Positions 43,616 through 52,251 of a DNA stretch of 64,000 bases are shown piece after piece (within the stretch, counting starts at the first letter, position 1; each line of letters opens with the position of its first letter). Position numbers and translations under genes: made by a program. This DNA is from Parasedimentitalea maritima (GTDB taxonomy: Bacteria > Pseudomonadota > Alphaproteobacteria > Rhodobacterales > Rhodobacteraceae): contig NZ_VAUA01000001.1 of NCBI RefSeq assembly GCF_005771405.1, forward strand, positions 682,001 to 746,000, in the 5' to 3' direction. The notes under the pieces are model-generated. The model ran no database searches and was not told where the DNA came from. It was given only the letters and a program-made list of their open reading frames with translations.

Positions 43616-44304
43616 ACGAGATAGACGCAAAGAATTGGTATCGGTCACGCGCATGGTTGACTTTTACTTGGTTCTGCTTCCGTGGAGAGGTGAAGCTTGC
43701 TTCGACTGGCTGCTTGGAAACGCAGAGCTGTCGGTTCGATCAAGCGGGTGCTGGTGGCGCAGACTGAGGGCAGGTCCAGGGCGACCAGTGACATCACTGA
43801 TTGGTGCGGTATTCGCAGACATATTTGTGCAATTTGAAGCAGTTTCTTGCCTACATATAGAATGCTTCCGAAATTACCTTCATCCGCGAAGCTCTGCCAA
43901 GGTCCGAATTGATGAAACCTGCGTCATAGCTTGTCAATTCAAAGAGCAACGACCTTAAACTCGGGATGTTGTCGTGAGCGGATTGCGGTCTCGCGTCATC
44001 AGCTCAAGACCTGAGTGTCTCATTGGGCCGGTGTGCAACTCTTGGTGCGCAGCCGGTCGAGATCAATGCTACGAACCTTCGGCTATGTTCTATTTTGCCC
44101 CACTAGGAGCAGGGCAGACCAATATCTCAAGCTCTGTGAAGCGTGGTACATTGTGCTGCAAACCCATCACCGATGGCATCTGCATCCAACAGGCGAGTTC
44201 TGTACCGGAATACGGATCTTACGGGAAGATACCTTTCGCCAGTCACTTTTGCTATTGGTTCTATGAATCATGAGACAGCCGTGGGGAAATTCAGGCGTAT
44301 GCTA
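43616..44304. other. Gene-poor stretch, about 690 bp
   Basis: Open frames exist (for example 43635-43958) but none resembles a protein, has a ribosome site, or shows the local codon pattern. It ends in the control region of the sensor operon. It could hide a decayed gene; I see nothing identifiable. Confidence 0.5.
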
Positions 44305-45600
44305 ATGGCGGAACTCCGACGTTGTAATGTTGTTTGGGGGTGCTACCTGTTTGCATTACTTATTGCAGCAGTAAGCCCGGCAGACGCTCGTGAGCTGCGG
44401 ATTTTGACGTCCATGCCCTCCAGCCTGTTCAAGCCTTTTGCTGAGTTGTTTGAGCACCGCAACCCCGGCGTAGCGGTGAATGTGTTGAACAAAAATACAA
44501 ATGCGGGTGTCGAAGAAATTGTGCGTGGTAATCCGCGCAACTTTGACCTTTTTTGGGTGTCATCGGCTGAGGCATTTGCAGTGTTGAATGCCCATGGTGC
44601 GTTTCGCCCCGACGCAGAAGCAATGACTGACTGGCAGTCGGACCAAACGGGCAACGCTGCATTCTATCCGTTTGCGTTTTCCTCCATTGGTTGGGCGCAA
44701 AACCGCAATTCATCTCTGCCGCGGCCCAACGAATGGGATGATTTGTTACGCCCGGAATATGTCGGGCAAATTGCTATGACGCGCCCGTCGCGATCGGGGA
44801 CAGCGCATATGTTCGTTGAGCGATTTCTTCAGGTTCGTGGTTGGGACGGTGGGTGGGCGTATTTACTGGCTTTGTCAGGTAATCTCTCAACGCTCACATC
44901 GCGCAGTTTCGGGGTCATCGATGGTATTGAAAAACAACGTTTTGAGATAGGCATCAGCATCGATTTTCTCACTCTATCAAGGGCAGAAAATGGACTGATG
45001 TTTCGGTATGGGCGACCAGTTATGGTGATGCCAGCGCAGATCGGTGTTCTTCGAGGTGGACAATCTCCGGATTTGGCGACCGAATTTGTTGACATGCTTT
45101 TGTCAGTTGAGGGACAGGAACTATTATTGCGTCCTGATATTAGACGAGTGCCGATAAACGCTGAAATACGCGCCAGAGCTGGCCTTGCAGCCCAGGAAAT
45201 TGTGGCTGCTCTTCGGGTCAACTGGTTGCCTTATGATGCACTTTTAGCCCGCGACAGGTATTGGGCCGTGAATACCTTGTTTGACGAGTTTGTGACGTTC
45301 CAACTTTCGGAGCGACAAGAGGCTTGGCGACGGATGCGCCGTTTGGAGCAGGTTGCGGATGCGGAAATTCTAGCGCAATTGCCCGAAGTGGAAAGACTGT
45401 TGGTGCAGATCCCAGTGACAGAAGCAGAGGCGATGACCCAGGATGTTAACGCTGTGCCAACTCGCTTAACTGCCTTCTCAGCACCGACGACTTTGCAGCA
45501 AGATGTGCTTGAGCACTGGCGCAAGCGCGCGACGACGACCATTGGCAGTGCATTGTTGCTATTGGACGAACTGGAACGGTTGGCGGGCTCTCCAGAATGA
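44305..45600 (+). CDS. PgtC-like periplasmic binding protein acting with a two-component system
   Basis: About 431 residues from ATG 44305 (44299 and 44263 are alternatives). A membrane-anchoring or signal segment, WGCYLFALLIAAVSPADA, is followed by ELRILTSMPSSLFKPFAELFEHRNPGVAVNVLNKNTNAGVEEI. That is the start of iron/phosphoglycerate-type binding proteins. It is clearly related to the transporter's own binding protein at 49020. The C-terminal 100 residues are helical (AWRRMRRLEQVADAEIL ... ERLLVQIPVTEAEAM). It overlaps the histidine kinase gene (ATGA), as PgtC does with PgtB in Salmonella. I infer it presents ligand to the kinase rather than to a permease. Confidence 0.82.
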   Translation: MAELRRCNVVWGCYLFALLIAAVSPADARELRILTSMPSSLFKPFAELFEHRNPGVAVNVLNKNTNAGVEEIVRGNPRNFDLFWVSSAEAFAVLNAHGAFRPDAEAMTDWQSDQTGNAAFYPFAFSSIGWAQNRNSSLPRPNEWDDLLRPEYVGQIAMTRPSRSGTAHMFVERFLQVRGWDGGWAYLLALSGNLSTLTSRSFGVIDGIEKQRFEIGISIDFLTLSRAENGLMFRYGRPVMVMPAQIGVLRGGQSPDLATEFVDMLLSVEGQELLLRPDIRRVPINAEIRARAGLAAQEIVAALRVNWLPYDALLARDRYWAVNTLFDEFVTFQLSERQEAWRRMRRLEQVADAEILAQLPEVERLLVQIPVTEAEAMTQDVNAVPTRLTAFSAPTTLQQDVLEHWRKRATTTIGSALLLLDELERLAGSPE

Positions 45601-47603
45601 TCCTGAATTTTGCCAACCGCTGGATGCCAAGTATTTGGGCTAGGCTGATGGTCGTGGTGCTAGCCATTGTGACAATCGTTTGGGCAGTGCTGGCAGTCGC
45701 GATCTGGTTCTTTAATCAAGTCAACAAAGATTATGCGACGCTGGCCGGCGAGCATATTCCCCGTATAGCGTTGGCCAGTGAACTGGCGGAAAACTCCGCC
45801 AAACTGGCATACATCACTGCCGCGATTGTCGGGCGGCAAGATGGTGAACATGCTATGCAGTTTCAGGCGTCTCTTGAAGAGGTCGTGCTTGCAATCTCGG
45901 CTCAGGTTGATCGTGCGGGCCCGGCACGCGGTAAACCTCTCGGAGGCGGATTGCGGGCTATGCTGGAACAAGTTCTGGAAGTGCTGGATGAACGCCACGA
46001 ACTGGCACGTCGCATCACAGCGCGAGTCGGCGATCTGCGTTGGTTGAACGTCGACATACAGGACGAAGTGGATCCCTTATTGAGTGACTTCACCTTTAAT
46101 ATTGCGGTGGCGACCGACAGCCTGGCTAAGAGTGCTGATCGGGCTTTTCGCACAGGTCTTGCAGAACGGATAACCGCTGAACGGGACGCCCGCGATCTGG
46201 TTCAAGAGCTCGGCGGTGAGGCGGCGACGTTGGTTACGCTGATTGTGCAAAGTTCAGTAGCAACAGAGCCTACGCAGCTTATCCAGTTTCGCAACCTAGC
46301 CGAGGATTCCATGACTAGGCTCAGCATTATGGCGGCTGCTCTACCAGATGCATCTGAATACCTGACACTGCGTCAGTCGGTTCAAGCGCTCGGGCCGTTA
46401 GCGCAGGGGAGCAATGGAATGTTTGCGTTGCGTGGCAGGTGGTTCGACAGTCAGCTGCAACTTTTGGACCTGTTGAACTCCGTGCAAACACGTTTGGCGG
46501 GGTTGCAGTCAGAACTCGCTGGAATTGGGGCCAAACAACGGGTTCAGGTCCTGGCAGTGACCCAGGCCTCGGCTGCACGATCGCAGTTGGCAATACGTGT
46601 TCTCATCGGGCTAACGGTATTGGCTGGACTGATTGGGGGGGGGGCACTGTTTGGTTACGTACGGCAAGGCATTATTCGGCCCTTAGGTGAAATGTCGGCA
46701 GCGATGCTGGCCATCGCCCGTGGTGAGCCACCGGAGAAACTGCCGCCCATTGGTGAAGATGAGATCGGGCAGATGGCACATGCCGTTGGTGTGTTTCAGC
46801 AGTCCGTACATGCGCGTGATGAGGCCAACAGTCGTCTGATGACCGAAGTGGCTGAACGGCGCCGCGCTGTGGAAACACTAAAGCGCACTCAGGAAGACTT
46901 GGTCCAAGCTGGTAAGTTGGCTGCGTTGGGCCAAATGTCATCTGGAATCAGCCATGAACTGAATCAACCGCTGGCGGCGATGAAGCATCGCATTCATCTG
47001 TTGAAGGAAGGCCACGACAAAGGGGCAGAAGAGATGGTCCAACGTCAGATTGAGCGGATGGATGGGCTCACAAACCGGATGGAAGCGACCATCACTCATC
47101 TGAAACGCTTCGCCCGCCGATCCACATATCGTTCAGACGTTTTGTCGCTTGGCCCACTGATCCGCGAAAGTGCGTTGCTGCTGAAGGGGCGGATTGACGC
47201 GCCGGGCATTGAACTTGCGGTTTGCCCGGATCTTGAACAGGCCCAAGTCCAGGGTGATCAGATCCTGATTGAGCAGGTACTGGTCAACCTGTTGTCCAAC
47301 GCATTGGATGCGATCAATTCGACTGCTAGAGGGACTGGAAAGATAGGCCTGAGCGGAACTTCTGAGGATGGTCAGTTTTCTCTGGTCGTGGCTGATGACG
47401 GAATTGGGCTTGGTGATTTGTCGCCTGAATCAGTTTTTGATCCTTTTGTTACGACAAAGGAAGTGGGAAAGGGGCTTGGGCTGGGTTTGTCAATTTCCTA
47501 CAACATTGTTAAGGGAATGGGAGGGGATCTGAAGTTGGTAGATAATGCGCCTCACGGTACCCGTGCTGTTCTGATCCTTCCCGCTGGAGATCCTAATTCG
47601 TGA
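45597..47603 (+). CDS. PgtB-like membrane sensor histidine kinase
   Basis: A 668-residue kinase. Transmembrane helix 1 is at about 15-38, followed by a large periplasmic helical sensor of nearly 300 residues. Helix 2 is at about 335-357 (IRVLIGLTVLAGLIGGGALFGYV), then a HAMP domain (RPLGEMSAAMLAIARGEPPEKLPPIGEDEIGQMAHAVGVFQ) and a coiled linker. The phosphorylated His453 lies in SSGISHELNQPLAAMKHRI. The ATPase domain carries VNLLSNALDAI, DDGIGL and GKGLGLGLSISYNIV. It sits between the binding protein and the regulator, overlapping both by 4 bases. It should sense the ligand-loaded binding protein in the periplasm and phosphorylate the regulator. Confidence 0.9.
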   Translation: MILNFANRWMPSIWARLMVVVLAIVTIVWAVLAVAIWFFNQVNKDYATLAGEHIPRIALASELAENSAKLAYITAAIVGRQDGEHAMQFQASLEEVVLAISAQVDRAGPARGKPLGGGLRAMLEQVLEVLDERHELARRITARVGDLRWLNVDIQDEVDPLLSDFTFNIAVATDSLAKSADRAFRTGLAERITAERDARDLVQELGGEAATLVTLIVQSSVATEPTQLIQFRNLAEDSMTRLSIMAAALPDASEYLTLRQSVQALGPLAQGSNGMFALRGRWFDSQLQLLDLLNSVQTRLAGLQSELAGIGAKQRVQVLAVTQASAARSQLAIRVLIGLTVLAGLIGGGALFGYVRQGIIRPLGEMSAAMLAIARGEPPEKLPPIGEDEIGQMAHAVGVFQQSVHARDEANSRLMTEVAERRRAVETLKRTQEDLVQAGKLAALGQMSSGISHELNQPLAAMKHRIHLLKEGHDKGAEEMVQRQIERMDGLTNRMEATITHLKRFARRSTYRSDVLSLGPLIRESALLLKGRIDAPGIELAVCPDLEQAQVQGDQILIEQVLVNLLSNALDAINSTARGTGKIGLSGTSEDGQFSLVVADDGIGLGDLSPESVFDPFVTTKEVGKGLGLGLSISYNIVKGMGGDLKLVDNAPHGTRAVLILPAGDPNS

Positions 47604-48859
47604 CCGAACCGCTAGTCTATATCGTCGATGATGATGATGACCTTCGTGAAGCGGTTCTCGATACATTGGAAGATGCTGGCCTGCCTGCAATAGGTTTTTG
47701 TTCCGCCAACCTGGCTCTGCCCCAGCTCAACCCTGAATGGCCCGGAGTGGTGGTTTCAGATATTCGTATGCCCGGCATGGGTGGGATGGAGTTTCTTCAT
47801 GCTGCACAAGATCAATACCCTGAAGTGCCATTTGTCATGATCACCGGCCATGGAGATGTGCAAACTGCAATTAGTGCAATGAAGGCCGGTGCGTTTGATT
47901 TTTTAGAGAAGCCGACTAGACCAGAATATCTGGTCGATGTTGTGCGCCGGGCGCTGGAGATGCGCCGCCTTCAGATAGAAAACTATAACCTCAAAAATAT
48001 CGTCGCCGATGGCGGGGCACTGAAAACCCGGCTCATCGGTCGGTCAAAAGTCATGCGGGCCTTACGCAAAGAAATTCTGGCTGTGGCTCCTCTCAAGGTC
48101 GATATACTGCTGTTGGGTGAAACCGGCACTGGAAAAGAATTGGCGGCCCAGTGCATTCATGATCTGTCGCCGGGCGCAGAAACGCAGTTTCAAACCGTAA
48201 ATTGCGGAACACTGACAGAAGACAAGTGGCTAACCGAAATAGAGGCTAGGCTCGCTGGCGCAGATGGTGGTGTCTTGTTTCTTGATGAACTGGAAGCTTT
48301 GCCTGAACCGCAACAGCTTCGTCTTCTGGTATTGATTGAAGTACGAGGTATAGATGGTCCGCGCATCATTGCTTCGTTACAAACCGATCCATCGCAATTG
48401 ATTGCTGATGGTCGTTTGCGCGCCGATCTTTACTACCGCATCAATGTTGCTCAGATTTCTCTTCCACCACTGACCGAACGCGAGAATGATCTTTTCGTCT
48501 TGCTAGAGTTTTTTATTCGCGACGCTGTGGCGCGCCACCGGCTAAAACTGCCAGAAATCACGCAGGAAATGCTAAAGCCATTGCGGGCTCACACTTGGCC
48601 CGGGAATATCCGCGAGTTGCGTAATGTCGCAGAAAAAATGGTGATTGGTCTACCACTGTCTTTGTCCGCTGGAACATCGGATACAAAGGCCCCGTTTGGA
48701 ACCGAAGACAGTTACGATGATGCCATGGCCCGGTTCGAAAAGGCCATGCTACGGCACGCTCTCATGCAGGCTGGTGGACGCAAGGGTATTGCCGCCGAGT
48801 CGTTGGGTATTCCAAGGAAACGCTTGTATCTGAGGCTGAAGACTTTGGGACTGGACTGA
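47600..48859 (+). CDS. NtrC-like response regulator lacking the GAFTGA loop
   Basis: A 419-residue regulator starting with GTG 47600 (overlap GTGA). The receiver domain has acidic pocket DDDDD near 10-14, phosphoacceptor Asp54 (VVSDIRMPG) and Lys104. The AAA+ domain has Walker A GETGTGKE (173-180), Walker B GGVLFLDE and WPGNIRELRN. A Fis-type helix-turn-helix ends the protein (GGRKGIAAESLGIPRKRLYLRLKTLG). Between NCGTL (about 201) and ADGGVLFLDE (about 221) the usual ELFGHEKGAFTGA segment is missing. Without it the protein should not work with sigma-54 RNA polymerase. It probably regulates a sigma-70 promoter, as R. capsulatus NtrC does. Confidence 0.9.
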   Translation: MTEPLVYIVDDDDDLREAVLDTLEDAGLPAIGFCSANLALPQLNPEWPGVVVSDIRMPGMGGMEFLHAAQDQYPEVPFVMITGHGDVQTAISAMKAGAFDFLEKPTRPEYLVDVVRRALEMRRLQIENYNLKNIVADGGALKTRLIGRSKVMRALRKEILAVAPLKVDILLLGETGTGKELAAQCIHDLSPGAETQFQTVNCGTLTEDKWLTEIEARLAGADGGVLFLDELEALPEPQQLRLLVLIEVRGIDGPRIIASLQTDPSQLIADGRLRADLYYRINVAQISLPPLTERENDLFVLLEFFIRDAVARHRLKLPEITQEMLKPLRAHTWPGNIRELRNVAEKMVIGLPLSLSAGTSDTKAPFGTEDSYDDAMARFEKAMLRHALMQAGGRKGIAAESLGIPRKRLYLRLKTLGLD

Positions 48860-48863
48860 TAAA

Positions 48864-48904
48864 TGGGTCGAAATTGACCCAATTTACGGGTCAATATTGA
48901 CCCG
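48864..48904 (+). promoter_or_regulatory. Tandem palindromes, likely binding sites of the response regulator
   Basis: TGGGTC-GAAATT-GACCCA (48864-48881) and CGGGTC-AATATT-GACCCG (48887-48904) share the form GGGTC-N6-GACCC, with centres 23 bases apart. They lie just after the regulator gene and about 120 bases before the transporter binding-protein start. AT-rich promoter-like sequence with TTGACA (48937-48942) follows. No sigma-54 GG-N10-GC pattern is present. Confidence 0.7.
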
Positions 48905-49019
48905 AAATTTGAAATTACTTCAAATATATCAATTGTTTGACAAAATATTGGCGGGTGACATCCTTTATGCAGCCCGGTTTTCGTTTTCGCCTGCCGGGAT
49001 TCATTCTGGGAGGAATACA

Positions 49020-50351
49020 ATGAAATCTTATGTGCGTGCCACAATTGCAGCTGCACTTCTTACCACCACGTCGACCATGGCCATGGCTTCGGACAAAGTG
49101 GTGGTTATCACTTCGTTCCCGAACTCGATGACGGGCCCGATTGAGGCTGCTTTTGAAGCTGCAAATCCTGGCGTCGATCTTGAGATCCTGAACAAGAAAA
49201 CATCCGCTGGTGTAAAGTACATCCAGGAACTGGCCGGCGCCAACACTGCCGACATTTTCTGGGCCTCTGCCCCTGATGCCTTCGAAGTTCTGAAAGGCGA
49301 CAACCTTCTTGCATCCGCCAGTGTAACTTCAACCGGTATTCCTGACACAATCGGTTCTTACCCGATCAACGATCCGGACGGAAAATACATCGGTTTTGCG
49401 GCTGCTGGTTACGGCATCATGTGGAACGAGCGTTACCTGAAGGGCAACGATCTTGAGCCCGCCAAAGAGTGGTCCGAGCTGAAGAACCCCGAATACCACG
49501 GCCACGTTGGCATGTCTGCGCCATCGCGTTCCGGCACCACTCACCTGACTGTTGAAACCCTGCTGCAGGGCGAAGGCTGGGACAAAGGCTGGGCCGAATG
49601 GAAATGGATCGCTGGTAACTTTGCCACCGTAACCGAGCGCAGCTTTGGTGTTCCAGATGGCGTCAACACTGGTAACTTCGGCCTTGGCATCGTGATCGAC
49701 TTCTTTGGCTTCTCGTCCAAAGCCTCGGGCTTCCCGGTTGATTTTGCTTACCCAACCGTGACTGCTCTGGTCCCGGCCAACATCGCTGTGGTCAACGAAG
49801 CTCCAAACGGTGACGGCGCACGCGCATTCATCGAATACCTGCTGACCCCAGCGGGTCAAGAGGTTCTGCTGGACCCAGCCATCATGCGTCTGCCTGTTAA
49901 CCCGGCAACATATGAAGCTGCTCCTGAAGGCTTCCCTAACCCTTTCGCAGAAGGTTCGACCATTGGTGCTGCAGTTGAATTTGACGTGTTCAAATCCAAG
50001 GCACGTTACAACCTCGTAAACTCGATGTTCGACGTAATGATCACCTACCGTTTGGATGATCTTCGTTCCGCCGTACGTGCCGTACAGCTGGCCGAAGCCA
50101 AGCACGCGACAGGTGACAACGCCGAAGCCAAGGCTCTGATCGCCGAAGCTCGTGCATTGATCGAAGCCAACCCAATCGACGAAGCCAAGAGCTTAGACGC
50201 TGAGTTTGCCGCGACTTTCACCAAGAAGCGCAAGAAAGCGACCGACACTGTAGGTGAGCGTCAAGCACAGGTCGAGCAAGGCTGGGATACCATGGTTGTT
50301 GAAAACTACCGTCGTGCCCAGGAACTCGCTGAGAAAGCCGCCGCAATGTAA
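49020..50351 (+). CDS. Iron-type/phosphoglycerate-type ABC transporter binding protein
   Basis: A 443-residue exported protein. ATG 49020 follows GGGAGGAAT, and the signal peptide is MKSYVRATIAAALLTTTSTMAMA. The mature start, SDKVVVITSFPNSMTGPIEAAFEAANPGVDLEILNKKTSAGVKYIQEL, parallels the sensor protein at 44305. The C-terminal 90 residues are an Ala-rich charged helix pair (AEAKHATGDNAEAKALIAEARALIEA), unusual for iron-binding proteins. Codon use is strongly biased, so it is probably abundant. No Fe-binding Tyr pair typical of FbpA is visible, so an organic phosphate or carboxylate is a fair alternative ligand. Confidence 0.85.
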   Translation: MKSYVRATIAAALLTTTSTMAMASDKVVVITSFPNSMTGPIEAAFEAANPGVDLEILNKKTSAGVKYIQELAGANTADIFWASAPDAFEVLKGDNLLASASVTSTGIPDTIGSYPINDPDGKYIGFAAAGYGIMWNERYLKGNDLEPAKEWSELKNPEYHGHVGMSAPSRSGTTHLTVETLLQGEGWDKGWAEWKWIAGNFATVTERSFGVPDGVNTGNFGLGIVIDFFGFSSKASGFPVDFAYPTVTALVPANIAVVNEAPNGDGARAFIEYLLTPAGQEVLLDPAIMRLPVNPATYEAAPEGFPNPFAEGSTIGAAVEFDVFKSKARYNLVNSMFDVMITYRLDDLRSAVRAVQLAEAKHATGDNAEAKALIAEARALIEANPIDEAKSLDAEFAATFTKKRKKATDTVGERQAQVEQGWDTMVVENYRRAQELAEKAAAM

Positions 50352-50359
50352 GGCGCACC

Positions 50360-50427
50360 TGGCGCGGGCCCCCTCGGCCCGCGCCAACACCAATCCCTGC
50401 AAGCGGCCTCTCCCCCAGCTTGCAGGG
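50360..50427 (+). terminator. Two consecutive intercistronic hairpins after the binding-protein gene
   Basis: TGGCGCGGGCC-CCCTC-GGCCCGCGCCA (11-bp stem, 50360-50386), then CCCTGCAAGC-N13-GCTTGCAGGG (10-bp stem, 50395-50427). Neither has a T tract. They likely protect the upstream message or partly block read-through into the permease gene. Confidence 0.65.
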
Positions 50428-50465
50428 ACCACGTATTCGTCAGTTTTGACAACGGAAGAACCCCA

Positions 50466-52205
50466 ATGTCCGACACTTCTCGCCCCGGCTCTTTAGCCGA
50501 CAAATTACCCTCGGCCTTATTTCCGCGCGTCAGCGGATTGGGCATGGTCGCCCTGCTGATCGCGCTCCTCCTGATCGGCCTGCTCATCATCCCAGTTCTG
50601 CTGGTTATCTACGTCGCGTTTCTGGACCCAAATACCGAAGCTCTCACGCTCAACAACTTTCAGGATTTCTTTGGCTCCTCGCTGTTCCGCGAAAGCTTCT
50701 GGAACTCCTTCTACGTCTCGGCCATGTCCGTTGTCGTTGCCACAATCATCGCCCTGCCCCTGGCCTATATCACCACCCGCTTTAACTTTGCCGGGGCGAT
50801 GATCATCCAGTCGCTGGGTTTCATCCCGCTGATCATGCCGCCCTTTGTCGGCGCGGTTGCCATGCAGTTGATCTTTGGCCGCAACGGCACCATCAACCTG
50901 CTTTTGAAGGAAAAGTTCGGCGTCTCGATCCCCTTCATGGACGGATTGAACGGTGTGATCCTGGTGCAGAGTATCCACTACTTTCCCTTCATCCTGATCA
51001 ACCTGTCCACCTCGTTGCGCAACATTGACCGCTCAATGGAAGAAGCTGCCCAGAACCTCGGTTCCTATGGCATGCGCCTGTTCCGCCGGGTTGTGTTCCC
51101 GCTGGCAATGCCCGGCTACATTGCCGGTGCTGCGCTGGTCTTCATCAAGGTGTTTGACGATCTGGGCACCCCGCTGCTGTTGAACGTCAACAACATGCTG
51201 GCGCCACAGGCCTTCTTGCGGATCTCGTCCATCGGCATCAGCGACCCGATGGGCTATGTGATTTCGTTCATCCTGGTGGCATTCTCAATATTCTCGCTCT
51301 GGGCTTCGTTCCTGTTCATGCGCGGCAAGGACTACTCCACCACACAAAAGGGTGGCGGCGGTCTCAGCAAGCGTGACCTGCGCACCCACGAGAAAGTCAT
51401 GGCTTACGGTGTTGTAGCCCTGATCCTGCTGGCGGTTCTGTCACCCCACATCGGTCTGACCCTGCTGTCCTTTGCGACAATCTGGTCCTACGCACCGCTG
51501 CCGGATGGCTACACGATGCAGAACTTTGTCACCATGTGGAACGCGTCCGGTGAATACATCACCAATACCGTGATCTATGCTGGTCTGGCCGCTGTGGCCG
51601 ACATCATCATCGGTACGGCCATTGCCTATATCGTGATGCGCACCAAGATCTTTGGCCGCAAGGCGCTGGATTATCTGGCAACCGCCGCTCTGGCTGTTCC
51701 GGGTGTTGTGCTGGGTATCGGCTACCTGCGTCTGTTCCACGGCATGGAAGTGCCATTCAGCGGCGAGCCTATGGCAAGCTGGTGGGTGATCATTGCCCTG
51801 GCCTTGATGATCCGTCGTCTGCCTTATGCCCTGCGTGCCTGTACCGCTGCCCTGCAGCAGGTCAGTGTCTCGCTGGAAGAAGCGGCTGAAAACCTCGGTG
51901 CAAGCAAGGCCCGCACGGTGAAGAAGATCGTGATCCCACTGATGACCGGCGGCATTCTGGCTGGCTTTGTCACCAGCTTTGCCACCGCAGCAGTGGAGCT
52001 TTCGGCCACCATCATGCTGGTCTCCTCGGACAGTGACGCGCCACTTGCCTATGGCATCTACCTGTTCATGCAGACGCCTTCGGGTCGTGGTGCAGGGGCA
52101 GCCTTGGGTCTGGTTGCGGTTCTGATCGTTGGGTTGGGAACCTTCCTTTCGCAAATGGTCGTCGAACGCGACAAGAAATACCGCATGAGCGGACAAGAAC
52201 AGTGA
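50466..52205 (+). CDS. Iron-type ABC transporter permease, two fused modules
   Basis: A 579-residue protein with about twelve hydrophobic helices arranged as two tandem permease modules. Each has an EAA coupling loop: SMEEAAQNLGSYGMRLFRRVVFPLAMPG in the first and SLEEAAENLGASKARTVKKIVIPLMTGG in the second. This fused form is typical of FbpB/SfuB-like ferric-ion transporters and PhnV/PotC-like relatives. It forms the channel for the binding protein at 49020 and ATPase at 52252. Codon use is GC-biased like its neighbours. Confidence 0.9.
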   Translation: MSDTSRPGSLADKLPSALFPRVSGLGMVALLIALLLIGLLIIPVLLVIYVAFLDPNTEALTLNNFQDFFGSSLFRESFWNSFYVSAMSVVVATIIALPLAYITTRFNFAGAMIIQSLGFIPLIMPPFVGAVAMQLIFGRNGTINLLLKEKFGVSIPFMDGLNGVILVQSIHYFPFILINLSTSLRNIDRSMEEAAQNLGSYGMRLFRRVVFPLAMPGYIAGAALVFIKVFDDLGTPLLLNVNNMLAPQAFLRISSIGISDPMGYVISFILVAFSIFSLWASFLFMRGKDYSTTQKGGGGLSKRDLRTHEKVMAYGVVALILLAVLSPHIGLTLLSFATIWSYAPLPDGYTMQNFVTMWNASGEYITNTVIYAGLAAVADIIIGTAIAYIVMRTKIFGRKALDYLATAALAVPGVVLGIGYLRLFHGMEVPFSGEPMASWWVIIALALMIRRLPYALRACTAALQQVSVSLEEAAENLGASKARTVKKIVIPLMTGGILAGFVTSFATAAVELSATIMLVSSDSDAPLAYGIYLFMQTPSGRGAGAALGLVAVLIVGLGTFLSQMVVERDKKYRMSGQEQ

Positions 52206-52251
52206 TGCTCACATCATTCAAAAAGACCCCCACACGGGCAGGAGATCGAAC

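Noticed and set aside
43635-43958. 107-residue open frame in the gap before the sensor operon
   Set aside because: No ribosome site, odd composition with many Cys, Arg and Trp, no family resemblance.
48937-49019. Possible sigma-54 promoter (TTGGCGGGTGACATCC..) before the binding-protein gene
   Set aside because: The GG and GC spacing does not fit GG-N10-GC, and the regulator lacks GAFTGA.
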